From NCBI GenBank assembly GCA_949752745.1, contig OX457026.1:46323256-46387255 (forward strand): a stretch of 64,000 nucleotides of DNA, given 5' to 3'. A program made the translations under genes and the position numbers. Shown in pieces: positions 17,577 to 28,226 of this stretch (position 1 is the first letter of the stretch; every line of letters begins with the position of its first letter). The notes under the pieces were generated by a model. It made no database searches. It saw only the letters and a list, made by a program, of their open reading frames with translations, and was not told where the DNA came from. Source of the DNA: Protula sp. h YS-2021. Lineage: Eukaryota > Annelida > Polychaeta > Sabellida > Serpulidae.

Positions 17577-20171
17577 CGGCACGCCGTCTCTAGCCCACTG
17601 TCTGACCGGCTCGACGAATGGGAACGACAACTTGAAACGGATAAGGACAAGGTATTTATTCTCAACGGATTACGTAATGGGTTCGATATCGTTAACGTTC
17701 GCACGGAAAATATTCAGTGTGCCGAAGCCCCCAACAGCCGCGTGGCTGAGCGACAATATCGTGATGAGGTAGAGAGCGAAATAAAGAAGGAAATTGCCCT
17801 GGGTCGCTATAAAGTAGTGGTAGAAAAACCGGCCATTGTCTCCCCGCTCTCCGCCATACCCAAAGAAAACGGTGAAATCAGGCTAATTCACGATTGCTCG
17901 CAACCAGAAGGCCTTTCTGTCAACTCCCACGCCACCCCCGACAAACATGTTTTTACATCCGTGGACATCGCTGCCGATATGGTCAGTAGAAACTCGTTTA
18001 TGGCAAAAGTGGACCTTAAATCAGCTTATCGGCAGGTCCCGCTCAGCGAAGCGTCCCAACGTCTAACGGGCTTAAAGTGGAAATTTAAGGGTAATAAACA
18101 TCACACATACCTTGTAGATACCCGCTTGCCCTTCGGGGCTTCATTAAGCGTTGGTATTTTCCATCGTATTACTCAGAGTGTCTGCCGCATGCTTAAAAAA
18201 CAAGGTATAAAAGCAATAATTTGCTACCTCGATGACTTTTTTATTACCGCTGATACATTTGACGACACGCTCAAGGCAATGCAATGCTTGATACGGCTCC
18301 TCCGGTCGCTTGGTTTCGCAATCAACTGGGAGAAATGCATCTCCCCTACGCGCAGACTAACGTTTCTCGGAGTGACTATCGACTCCACCGACTGCACGCT
18401 GTCAATTCCCACGGATAAGCTATGCGAAGTCCAAACCCTTCTCTCCCACTACGCAAGTCCCGACAACAGACGGCTCTCAAAACGCGACCTCCAGAGCCTG
18501 CTGGGGAAACTGAACTGGGTCGGACGTGTTGTCAGTGTCATACGTCCGGCCATGCGTCGTCTAATCGTGCTTATGACGTCACTACGTCGCCCTAACCACC
18601 GCACCCGTATCACTACGGACACTCGCCGAGACTTACTACTGCTTAATGTGCTTTGCGCCTCATTCAACGGTACATCTCGCTTTTCCTCCAAAAGGGATGT
18701 GCCCGATCGCGCCTTTCACATTGCCACAGACGCAAGCCCGACTGCTGCAGGCGCAGCGGTCGTTTGCCACAATAGAGCCATAGACTGGCTCTATTGCAAC
18801 TTCGCCACGGATATGCCCGCCATCAATGATTGCGACATAAATACGAAAGAACTAGCTGCTGTTCTTTTGGCGCTGCGCCGCTGGGCACCGTTCTGCGCTT
18901 CTAAGACGGTTCAACTATATTCGGATAATAAAGCAACCCTTTATGCCCTTAACCGAGGAAGAATTAGAAACACTATTGCGTCCGATGTTTTATGCGAAAT
19001 ACTAATATTATGCGTTAAGTTTGACATTAAAATATGTGCCGCCTACGTAAACACGAAACTTAATAAGCTCCCGGATGCCATTTCGCGACTATCCAGCCTT
19101 CCACATGCCACATATGCATTCGGCCACGTCCCGCTCGCTGACCTCCGGCACCACATGTCACCAATTGCTATGCGTCGTTTGTTCCAGGAGTGGTACGGGA
19201 GAATTTTGGACAACGAAGTGGCCCAATTCCGCAGAGCAGCCCTAGCAGAAAGCACTCGTGAAACGTACTCGGCTCAGCTGAAGTCTTACCTGGCCTTCTG
19301 CCAAGCCTTTAGGATGCGCCCAGCCCCCGCAGAAACTACGACCGTGCTCCGTTACGCGTGTTTTCTCAGCCGATCCCTGAAACCCCAGTCCGTGAGATGC
19401 TATCTCGCTGCAGTTCGCCTACTCCACTTGGAGCTGGGTTACACGAACCCCATTGAGAATAACCACTTCGTGAAGACGCTATTGAAAGGAATCGACACGC
19501 AGAAAGGTACGCCACCCCGACAGAAACTACCGCTCTCGCTGGATATCTTGCAGCGCGTCCGAGGAGTTCTCGACCTCTCGCAACCATTAGAGGCCTGCTT
19601 CTGGGCTGCTTGTCTCATGGGCTTCTTTACCTTTCTGCGCAAGTCCTCGCTGCTATCCCGTACCCAGACTAGCCACGACTGTAGAACTGACCTCTGCCGT
19701 GATGACGTAACGCTGTGTGCAGATGGCGCCCTAGTTCACGTAAAACGCACCAAAACACTTCGCAACTTTTCACGAGCCCTCGTCATCCCAATCCCAGAGG
19801 TAGAGCAGTCTACAGTATGCCCCACTGCAGCGTTAAAACACCACCTCCGCCTTTCGCCCGCACATGGTAAAGCGGCGCTTTTCTCCTACAGAACCCCGGA
19901 CTCCACCGTCCCTCTCTCCCACGCAGCGTTCTCGTCGATGCTGAAATGCAAACTGCGTGCTGTTGGGCTAGATGACTCAGCCTACAGCGGCCATAGCCTA
20001 CGACGAGCCGGGGCTACCTTTGCTCTTGCCTGTGGGCTGCCACCGCAAGTGATTAAGAGCCAAGGAGACTGGACATCGGAGTCCTACACGCGATACACTG
20101 ACGTCCCTCTGAGTCTACGCCTGGATTGTGCAAAAACCATGGGATCAAACGTTCAAAACGCCTTGTCCTAA
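17577..20171 (+). CDS. pol: Ngaro-L Pol: RT, RNase H and tyrosine recombinase fused
   Basis: The frame is open for 864 codons after the gag stop. Numbering from the GTG at 17742, RT has catalytic D91 (KVDLKSAY) and the YLDD box (162-165). RNase H has D330, E370, D394 and D445. The tyrosine recombinase follows with R633 (FTFLRKS), K671, H751 and R754 (GHSLRRAG), W777 (GDW) and the probable nucleophile Y785 (YTRY). All expected catalytic residues are present. RT copies the RNA; the recombinase integrates a circular product without target duplication. In three other copies in the window five extra bases near 19203 put the recombinase in another frame, so the fusion here is derived or specific to this copy. 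Confidence 0.9.
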   Translation, partial: RHAVSSPLSDRLDEWERQLETDKDKVFILNGLRNGFDIVNVRTENIQCAEAPNSRVAERQYRDEVESEIKKEIALGRYKVVVEKPAIVSPLSAIPKENGEIRLIHDCSQPEGLSVNSHATPDKHVFTSVDIAADMVSRNSFMAKVDLKSAYRQVPLSEASQRLTGLKWKFKGNKHHTYLVDTRLPFGASLSVGIFHRITQSVCRMLKKQGIKAIICYLDDFFITADTFDDTLKAMQCLIRLLRSLGFAINWEKCISPTRRLTFLGVTIDSTDCTLSIPTDKLCEVQTLLSHYASPDNRRLSKRDLQSLLGKLNWVGRVVSVIRPAMRRLIVLMTSLRRPNHRTRITTDTRRDLLLLNVLCASFNGTSRFSSKRDVPDRAFHIATDASPTAAGAAVVCHNRAIDWLYCNFATDMPAINDCDINTKELAAVLLALRRWAPFCASKTVQLYSDNKATLYALNRGRIRNTIASDVLCEILILCVKFDIKICAAYVNTKLNKLPDAISRLSSLPHATYAFGHVPLADLRHHMSPIAMRRLFQEWYGRILDNEVAQFRRAALAESTRETYSAQLKSYLAFCQAFRMRPAPAETTTVLRYACFLSRSLKPQSVRCYLAAVRLLHLELGYTNPIENNHFVKTLLKGIDTQKGTPPRQKLPLSLDILQRVRGVLDLSQPLEACFWAACLMGFFTFLRKSSLLSRTQTSHDCRTDLCRDDVTLCADGALVHVKRTKTLRNFSRALVIPIPEVEQSTVCPTAALKHHLRLSPAHGKAALFSYRTPDSTVPLSHAAFSSMLKCKLRAVGLDDSAYSGHSLRRAGATFALACGLPPQVIKSQGDWTSESYTRYTDVPLSLRLDCAKTMGSNVQNALS

Positions 20172-20205
20172 CTTCTACAAGTAACACTTCGTGGTTTGGG
20201 TATTT

Positions 20206-20340
20206 GGACAGTTTCTTAAAGTATGTTTGTTTTATGCATAATGTGTTCAGCAGTCAGGCAATAAACATTTGTACCCAAACCACTCTCTCATTCGTCTTGC
20301 CAGCCATAACGGCTAGAGACTAGAACGCTATAAGTTTTAA
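20206..20340 (+). repeat. Ngaro-L split repeat B1
   Basis: 135 bp from GGACAGTTTCTTAAAG to CTATAAGTTTTAA, repeated at 20761-20895 and 21316-21450. It contains CAATAAACA, a possible polyadenylation signal for the pol transcript, which ends 35 bp upstream. Confidence 0.9.
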
Positions 20341-20895
20341 TTAAAAAATAAAGTGTTATTTGATTTTAAAACTCTGGTGATGCGCTGCCCCTTTTCCCCC
20401 TTAATCCCCCACGCTACTCGACTTGACAGCGACGGAGCGTGCCAGACGGAGATGTAGACAGAGCGCCTCGGGTTACAGCGTGCCGTCATGCAAGGCGGGA
20501 GCGAAGCACACACTCAGTAACTCGGGGGCGGAGCTCGCCCCAGAGTACCTTCTGTCATGCCTGTGTTCTATTGGCCGTTGAGTCGTGCAGGGATTAAGTC
20601 GGACGGTACATAACAAGGCTCTTCCAAGCTTCCCCTCACAAATGCAAAGCAAGCACTGGTCAAGCAAGCGCTTCCAGAGACCCACCTCCATCCCCCTTCC
20701 CCTTCCCTGTTTAATTGTTTACAAGTACAGTTTTATGTTGAATATGTTAGTCTGGTTAGTGGACAGTTTCTTAAAGTATGTTTGTTTTATGCATAATGTG
20801 TTCAGCAGTCAGGCAATAAACATTTGTACCCAAACCACTCTCTCATTCGTCTTGCCAGCCATAACGGCTAGAGACTAGAACGCTATAAGTTTTAA
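20341..20895 (+). repeat. Ngaro-L A2-spacer-B2 unit
   Basis: A2 (20341-20680) and B2 (20761-20895) are joined by an 80-bp spacer beginning with pyrimidine-rich CCCACCTCCATCCCC. This is the normal 3' structure of a split-direct-repeat element. The frames seen on both strands in A (about 72 and 97 codons) recur unchanged because A recurs, and I do not regard them as genes. Confidence 0.9.
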
Positions 20896-21450
20896 TTAAA
20901 AAATAAAGTGTTATTTGATTTTAAAACTCTGGTGATGCGCTGCCCCTTTTCCCCCTTAATCCCCCACGCTACTCGACTTGACAGCGACGGAGCGTGCCAG
21001 ACGGAGATGTAGACAGAGCGTCTCGGGTTACAGCGTGCCGTCATGCAAGGCGGGAGCGAAGCACACACTCAGTAACTCGGGGGCGGAGCTCGCCCCAGAG
21101 TACCTTCTGTCATGCCTGTGTTCTATTGGCCGTTGAGTCGTGCAGGGATTAAGTCGGACGGTACATAACAAGGCTCTTCCAAGCTTCCCCTCACAAATGC
21201 AAAGCAAGCACTGGTCAAGCAAGCGCTTCCAGAGACCCACCTCCATCCCCCTTCCCCTTCCCTGTTTAATTGTTTACAAGTACAGTTTTATGTTGAATAT
21301 GTTAGTCTGGTTAGTGGACAGTTTCTTAAAGTATGTTTGTTTTATGCATAATGTGTTCAGCAGTCAGGCAATAAACATTTGTACCCAAACCACTCTCTCA
21401 TTCGTCTTGCCAGCCATAACGGCTAGAGACTAGAACGCTATAAGTTTTAA
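20896..21450 (+). repeat. Ngaro-L extra A3-spacer-B3 unit
   Basis: This 555-bp block is a near-perfect direct copy of 20341-20895. Ngaro-R and the truncated copy at 31241 have only one such unit. Recombinase-mediated insertion of a 555-bp A-B circle at the B/A junction, or unequal exchange, would produce it. Confidence 0.9.
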
Positions 21451-21741
21451 GTGATAGAATGCAAAAAATGCGGCAGTCTGTATGTTGGAGAAACGAGTAG
21501 GCGACTAGGGGATAGATTTAGAGAACATAGAAGAAATGTGATGATTAAAAAAGAAGATAACGAAGTCTCCAGTCATTTCATAAGTAATCATCACAGCGTT
21601 GACGATATGTCTGTTTGTGCCGTTGCTTTTTGCAATGACACTTCAAAACGAAAATTGTTAGAACAAAAATTAATTGCAAGATTGGGTTGTGTTTTGGGAC
21701 ATGGGATGAATGTTGATTTCAATTTTCAGCAATTTCTTTAA
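21451..21741 (+). pseudogene. PLE endonuclease fragment (3' half of unit 5)
   Basis: Only the last 96 codons of a PLE unit remain, starting inside the GIY-YIG domain (VIECKKCGSLYVGET) directly after Ngaro-L repeat B3. The missing upstream codons are found, exactly continuous, at 50372 on the minus strand. It keeps the conserved Gly-Glu-Thr, Arg and Glu-His residues of the nuclease core. Confidence 0.9.
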
Positions 21742-21941
21742 AATTGTGCATTATTCTATCGTATGAATTTCTTTTAGTCGAATTTTCTCATTATTCTATG
21801 TTTTTTATATGATTTCAACTTTGTTTGTAATTATTTTATCATTTTGTGTAAACATTGGAATTATGTGTATTTACACATAAAATTTATCATAATTGTGTGT
21901 AGTATGTGAAGTTACCAAAGCAACGTCACATTTTTGTGAAA

Positions 21942-21995
21942 TATGTACCTGAAGAAGACTGTATCAGTCGAAAATTCGTAAAATATTAAAACATA
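21942..21995 (+). ncRNA. Hammerhead-ribozyme-like motif in the PLE inter-unit segment
   Basis: CTGAAGA (21949-21955), one extra A, a 5-bp stem II (GACTG 21957-21961 with CAGTC 21965-21969, loop TAT), GAAA (21970-21973), a weak stem III (AAT/ATT) and a possible outer stem I (TATGT 21942 with ACATA 21991). Hammerheads are known in PLE terminal repeats (established). The extra A and the unpaired bases next to the core make activity uncertain. Other copies: plus strand 25011-25064, 28071-28124, 31042-31095, 36647-36700; minus strand 3255-3308, 52886-52939, 55868-55921, 58927-58980, 61986-62039. Confidence 0.45.
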
Positions 21996-22107
21996 GCACT
22001 TAAAAAGACTTTTTATTTCATAGAATTATTGATAAAAGTGTGCACAGGAACATTATTAAGAAATATAATAAGTTTTGGATATTTAACCTGTGATTTTACC
22101 ATCAAAT

Positions 22108-24799
22108 ATGAGGAATTTGGTCAGCAAAGTATTCAACGCCTTTAAAGCATCTGTGAACACACACAGACTGAATTTCGAAGAAGAAAAAAACTGGATACAA
22201 TTTGGACTTTCTACTTTTAATAAAACAAGATTTGGATCACATGCACAATTTTTAAGAACTTGTTTGAATAACCGACACATTCCAAAAGGATTTGCGCTGA
22301 AATTTCATTCTGGGCCAGGATCTAATCATATTCAACATGCTAATTCAAACGTCGTTGAAAGGTGTTCTTTTCAACTGATTCGTAATGCATTACAAGACAA
22401 CGACCGAAAAATGAAAGTACTCTCAAGAAAAAGACAGTTTTGCAAAGAAAAACTCAGAACCATAAGTCATCAGGAAGTTTGGAGATCATTATCTGCAAAG
22501 GTTTACAACTTGAATACGGAACTTTATAATGAATTGGACACAAGAAAAAAGAGGAAATATGAACCATTGCCAGCTTCTGAAATTCCAAACAGAGTGGTGA
22601 AAATTCCGGACTCTGTTGAATCGTCTGCTGATGAAACATCTTTGTTACAAAAAGGACTAAGCTTCATTCCGGAAACAAAAACGGTTGATTCTTTTCAAAC
22701 GTTAACTGACACTGAACATTTCTTCCGCAAGGTAAGACTAAGAGCTCATTTTGGAAATGAAGAAAATAACCAGTCTAAAGTTGATGATGAACAAGTGACT
22801 GATGAAATTCCAAAGTTTGAAAAAACTGTTTCTCATTACACACCACCGCATGGCGAGTTTGAATCAGTGGACTCTTTTATCATTACGTGTCGTCAACAAA
22901 TAAAAAATGTAGATCTGCAGAAGTCAATAAAACCACAAAATATATCGAAAGAAGAGATCCAAGCCCTTAATTCGTTAAGAATCCGTAACGATATCGTAAT
23001 CAAGCCAGCCGAAAGGCGGAGCCGTTTGTGTGTGGGATAAAAAGGCATATATTTCAGAAGGAGAAAAACAATTGAATGACTGTAAATTCTATGCCAAATT
23101 AGATGGAGACATAACCACAAATATTCAAAGGGAAATTGCAGCAGAAATCGAAAGGATGATCAAGAATAAGGAACTTTCACCATCAGCAACAAATCTCATT
23201 GTCAAATCACCTCGGTGTTCTCAATTCTACTTACTTCCGAAAATCCACAAAGAAGGCATACCAGGAAGGCCAGTTGTGTCAAATATTTCATGCCCTACCT
23301 ATAACATCTCAAAATTTCTAAGTGAAACATTGAGACCCATCGTAGAACAATGTCCTACCTACATAAAGGATACAACGCACTTATTACAAACGTTGGATGG
23401 TTTTGAATTTGAAGGCAATTCAGAAAAATATCTCTTTACAATGGATGTGAAAGGTCTTTACACCAATATACCAAATAATGATGGATTAGAAGCTTTACGA
23501 TACTACTTAGATAAAAGAAAAGACAAGAAGATCGCCACAAAAACATTGGTGCGCCTAGCCGAAATTGTGCCAACAAAAAACTGCATGGAGTTTAATGGAA
23601 AGTATTATTCACAAAAAGGTGGCACAATGATGGGAACTCCATTTGGTGTTGAATATTCTTGCCTACTTATGTCACATGAAGAGAAGAAAATTTACGAAGA
23701 ATATGAGGACGAAAAACCGACACTTCACAAGAGGTTTATTGACGACGTTTTTGGAGCAGCAAATATGACGAAAGATAAGCTTGAAAAGTTCATTAACTTT
23801 GTCAAAAACCACCACCCGGCCCTTGAGTATACGGTTACTATCGCACAAGAAGTTAACATGCTAGATACAACACTTAAAATAAAAGGAAATTCAGTGCATT
23901 CAACACTCTACTGTAAACCGACTGACACACATGCCTACCTCAACTTTCGTTCTTCCCATCCGGTGACCTGCAAAAGAAGTATTCCATTCTCACAGTTCCT
24001 TCGAATTCGAAGAATATGCTCCACGGATGGTGATTATGAAAAAAACGCGAAAATGTTGTTTAGGTGTTTCTTGCAACAAGGTTACCCCAAATCACTTTTA
24101 AGTCGAAATATGACCAGAGTACGTGCTATGAAAAGACAAAGTGTATTATACAAAGACAAGTCAAGTCAGAAAGGACAAAATAGAATCGTGTTTCCTATCA
24201 CATACCATCGCAGCAATTTGGAAATTTCTAAAATAGTAAACAGAAATTATAATATTTTATGTAATGATGGTTTAATTGGGCACATGTTTGAAGGACGGCC
24301 TTTAGTGGCCTACAAAAGAGACAAAAATCTGAAAGATATTCTTGTACATTCAAAATTACAAAGCTGCAAAGAAGGGAAGACGGTTCCTTGCAAACGAAAA
24401 AAATGTGTAACTTGTCCCCATATTAATGAGAGCTCACAAATAGTTGGACCAAAAACTTTCATAAATATCAGAGATAATTTTTCATGTGTTTCAGAAGGTG
24501 TAGTTTATGTGATAGAATGCAAAAAATGCGGCAGTCTGTATGTTGAAGAAACGAGTAGGCGACTAGGGGATAGATTTAGAGAACATAGAAGAAATGTGAT
24601 GATTAAAAAAGAAGATAACGAAGTCTCCAGTCATTTCATAAGTAATCATCACAGCGTTGACGATATGTCTGTTTGTGCCGTTGCTTTTTGCAATGACACT
24701 TCAAAACGAAAATGGTTAGAACAAAAATTAATTGCAAGATTGGGTTGTGTTTTGGGACATGGGATGAATGTTGATTTCAATTTTCAGCAATTTCTTTAA
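22108..24799 (+). pseudogene. PLE unit 6: N-terminal region, RT, GIY-YIG endonuclease
   Basis: About 897 codons from ATG 22108. A basic N-terminal region is followed by RT motifs (FYLLPKIHK near 23226, DVKGLYTNIP near 23443, catalytic FIDD at 23735-23746), a Cys-rich stretch (CKRKKCVTCPHI, about 24390-24425) and the GIY-YIG domain (24500-24620). The frame is open except for one 2-nt deletion at about 23012 (TA lost from GCCGATAAAGG), which splits it into two overlapping ORFs. The usual Gly of YVGET is Glu here, likely damaging the nuclease. This is the least damaged unit of the array by number of lesions. Confidence 0.9.
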
Positions 24800-25166
24800 A
24801 ATTGTGCATTATTCTATCGTATGAATTTCTTTTAGTCGAATTTTCTCATTATTCTATGTTTTTTTATATGATTTCAACTTTGTTTGTAATTATATTATCA
24901 TTTTGTGTAAACATTGGAATTATGTGTATTTACACATAAAATTTATCACAATTGTGTGTAGTATGTGAAGTTACCAAAGCAACATCACATTTTTGTGAAA
25001 TATGTACCTGAAGAAGACTGTATCAGTCGAAAATTCGTAAAATATTAAAACATAACACTTAAAAAGACTTTTTATTTCATAGAATTATTGATAAAAGTGT
25101 GCACAGGAACATTATTAAGAAATATAATAAGTTTTGGATATTTAACCTGTGATTTTACCATCAAAT

Positions 25167-27859
25167 ATGAGGAATTTGGTCAGCAAAGTATTCAACGCCT
25201 TTAAAGCATCTGTGAACACACACAGACTGAATTTCGAAGAAGAAAAAAACTGGATACAATTTGGACCTTCTACTTTTAATAAAACAAGATTTGGATCACA
25301 TGCACAATTTTTAAGAACTTGTTTGAATAACCGACACATTCCAAAAGGATTTGCGCTGAAATTTCATTCTGGGCCAGGATCTAATCATCTTCAACATGCT
25401 TATTCAAACGTCGTTGAAAGGTGTTCTTTTCAACTGATTCGTAATGCATTACAAGACAACGACCGAAAAATGAAAGTACTCTCAAGAAAAAGACAGTTTT
25501 GCAAAGAAAAACTCAGAACCATAAGTCATCAGGAAGTTTGGAGATCATTATCTGCAAAGGTTCACAGCTTGAATACGGAACTTTATAATGAATTGGACAC
25601 AAGAAAAAAGAGGAAATATGAACCATTGCCAGCTTCTGAAATTCCAAACAGAGTGGTGAAAATTCCGGACTCTGTTGAATTGTCTGCTGATGAAACATCT
25701 TTGTTACAAAAAGGACTAAGCTACATTCCGGAAACAAAAACGGTTGATTCTTTTCAAACGTTAACTGACACTGAAATTTCTTCCGCAAGGTAAGACTAAG
25801 AGCTCATTTTGGAAATGAAGAAAATAACCAGTCTAAAGTTGATGCTGAACAAGTGACTGATGAAATTCCAAAGTTTGAAAAAACTGTTTCTCATTACTCA
25901 CCACCGCATGGCGAGTTTGAATCAGTGGAATCTTTTATCATTACGTGTCGTCAACAAATAAAAAATGTAGATCTGCAGAAGTCAATAAAACCACAAAATA
26001 TATCGAAAGAAGAGATCCAAGCCCTTAATTCGTTAAGAATCCGTAACGATATCGTAATCAAGCCAGCCGATAAAGGCGGAGCCGTTTGTGTGTGGGATAA
26101 AAAGGCATATATTGCAGAAGGAGAAAAACAACTGAATGACTGTAAATTCTATGCCAAATTAGATGGAAACATAACCACAAATATTCAAAGGGAAATTGCA
26201 GCAGAAATCGAAAGGATGATCAAAAATAAGGAACGTTCACCATCAGCAACAAATCTCATTGTCAAATCTCCTCGGTGTTCACAATTCTACTTACTTCCGA
26301 AAATCCACAAAGAAGGCATACCAGGAAGGCCAGTTGTGTCAAATATTTCATGACCTACCTATAACATCTCAAAATTTCTAAGTGAAACATTGAGACCCAT
26401 CGTAGAACAATGTCCTACCTACATAAAGGATACAACGCACTTATTACAAACGTTGGATGGTTTTGAATTTGAAGGCAAGTCAGAAAAATATCTCTTTACA
26501 ATGGTTGTGAAAGGTCTTTACACCAATATACCAAATAATGATGGATTAGAAGCTTTACGATACTACTTAGATAAAAGAAAAGACAAGAAGATCGCCACAA
26601 AAACATTGGTGCGCCTAGCCGAAATTGTGCTAACAAAAAACTGCATGGAGTTTAATGGAAAGTATTATTCACAAAAAGGTGGCACAATGATGGGAACTCC
26701 ATTTGGTGTTGAATATTCTTGCCTATTTATGTCACATGAAGAGAAGAAAATTTACGAAGAATATGAGGACGAAAAACCGACACTTCACAAGAGGTTTATT
26801 GACGACGTTTTTGGAGCAGCAAATATGACGAAAGATAAGCTTGAAAAGTTCATTAACTTTGTCAAAAACCACCACCCGGCCCTTGAGTATACGGTTACTA
26901 TCGCACAAGAAGTTAACATGCTAGATACAACACTTACAATAAAAGGAAATTCAGTGCATTCAACACTCTACTGTAAACCGACTGACACACATGCCTACCT
27001 CAACTTTCGTTCTTCCCATCCGGTGACCTGCAAAAGAAGTATTCCATTCTCACAGTTCCTTCGAATTCGAAGAATATGCTCCACGGATGGTGATTATGAA
27101 AAAAACGCGAAAATGTTGTTTAGGTGTTTCTTGCAACAAGGTTACCCCAAATCACTTTTAAGTCGAAATATGACCAGAGTACGTGCTATGAAAAGACAAA
27201 GTGTATTATACAAAGACAAGTCAAGTCAGAAAGGACAAAATAGAATCGTGTTTCCTATCACATACCATCGCAGCAATTTGGAAATTTCCAAAATAGTAAA
27301 CAGAAATTATAATATTTTATGTAATGATGGTTTAATTGGGCACATGTTTGAAGGACGGCCTTTAGTGGCCTAAAAAAGAGACAAAAATCTGAAAGATATT
27401 CTTGTACATTCAAAATTACAAAGCTGCAAAGAAGGGAAGACGGTTCCTTGCAAACGAAAAAAATGTGTAACTTGTCCCCATATTAATGAGAGCTCACAAA
27501 TAGTTGGACCAAAAACTTTCATAAATATCAGAGATAATTTTTCATGTGTTTCAGAAGGTGTAGTTTATGTGATAGAATGCAAAAAATGCGGCAGTCTGTA
27601 TGTTGGAGAAACGAGTAGGCGACTAGGGGATAGATTTAGAGAACATAGAAGAAATGTGATGATTAAAAAAGAAGATAACGAAGTCTCCAGTCGTTTCATA
27701 AGTAATCATCACAGCGTTGACGATATGTCTGTTTGTGCCGTTGCTTTTTGCAATGACACTTCAAAACGAAAATTGTTAGAACAAAAATTAATTGCAAGAT
27801 TGGGTTGTGTTTTGGGACATGGGATGAATGTTGATTTCAATTTTCAGCAATTTCTTTAA
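25167..27859 (+). pseudogene. PLE unit 7, three lesions
   Basis: Same domain order as unit 6. The GATAAAGG site is intact here. Lesions are a 1-nt deletion at about 25774, TGA at 26351-26353 inside the RT (after the VVSNIS motif) and TAA at 27371-27373 between RT and endonuclease. Residue changes around the RT, including Lys in EGKSEK and Arg in NKERSP, are shared with unit 1 at the far right of the window. Confidence 0.9.
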
Positions 27860-28226
27860 AATTGTGCATTATTCTATCGTATGAATTTCTTTTAGTCGAA
27901 TTTTCTCATTATTCTATGTTTTTTTATATGATTTCAACTTTGTTTGTAATTATATTATCATTTTGTGTAAACATTGGAATTATGTGTATTTACACATAAA
28001 ATTTATCACAATTGTGTGTAGTATGTGAAGTTACCAAAGCAACGTCACATTTTTGTGAAATATGTACCTGAAGAAGACTGTATCAGTCGAAAATTCGTAA
28101 AATATTAAAACATAGCACTTAAAAAGACTTTTTATTTCATAGAATTATTGATAAAAGTGTGCACAGGAACATTATTAAGAAATATAATAAGTTTTGGATA
28201 TTTAACCTGTGATTTTACCATCAAAT

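Larger units (their letters stand above)
15711..21450 (+). mobile_element. Ngaro-like YR retrotransposon, nearly intact (Ngaro-L)
   Basis: The structure is A1 - gag - pol - B1 - A2 - B2 - A3 - B3. Split direct repeats (A1 at one end, B-A-B at the other), an RT-RNase H and a tyrosine recombinase, and no methyltransferase domain are the features of Ngaro-type members of the DIRS order. The element is 5740 bp, including one extra 555-bp A-B unit. It has no target-site duplication. Its left flank is AT-rich repeat and its right flank is PLE coding sequence; these do not belong together (see findings). Confidence 0.92.

Noticed and set aside
20473..20691. Recurrent 72- and 97-codon frames in the Ngaro A and B repeats
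   Set aside because: They recur only because the repeats recur, lie on both strands of the same DNA, and have no recognisable domain.
22725..22740. Strong splice-donor-like AAGGTAAGA in the PLE N-terminal region
   Set aside because: Introns are known in some PLEs, but the frame reads straight through with conserved sequence on both sides in all units, and no matching acceptor removes a lesion.
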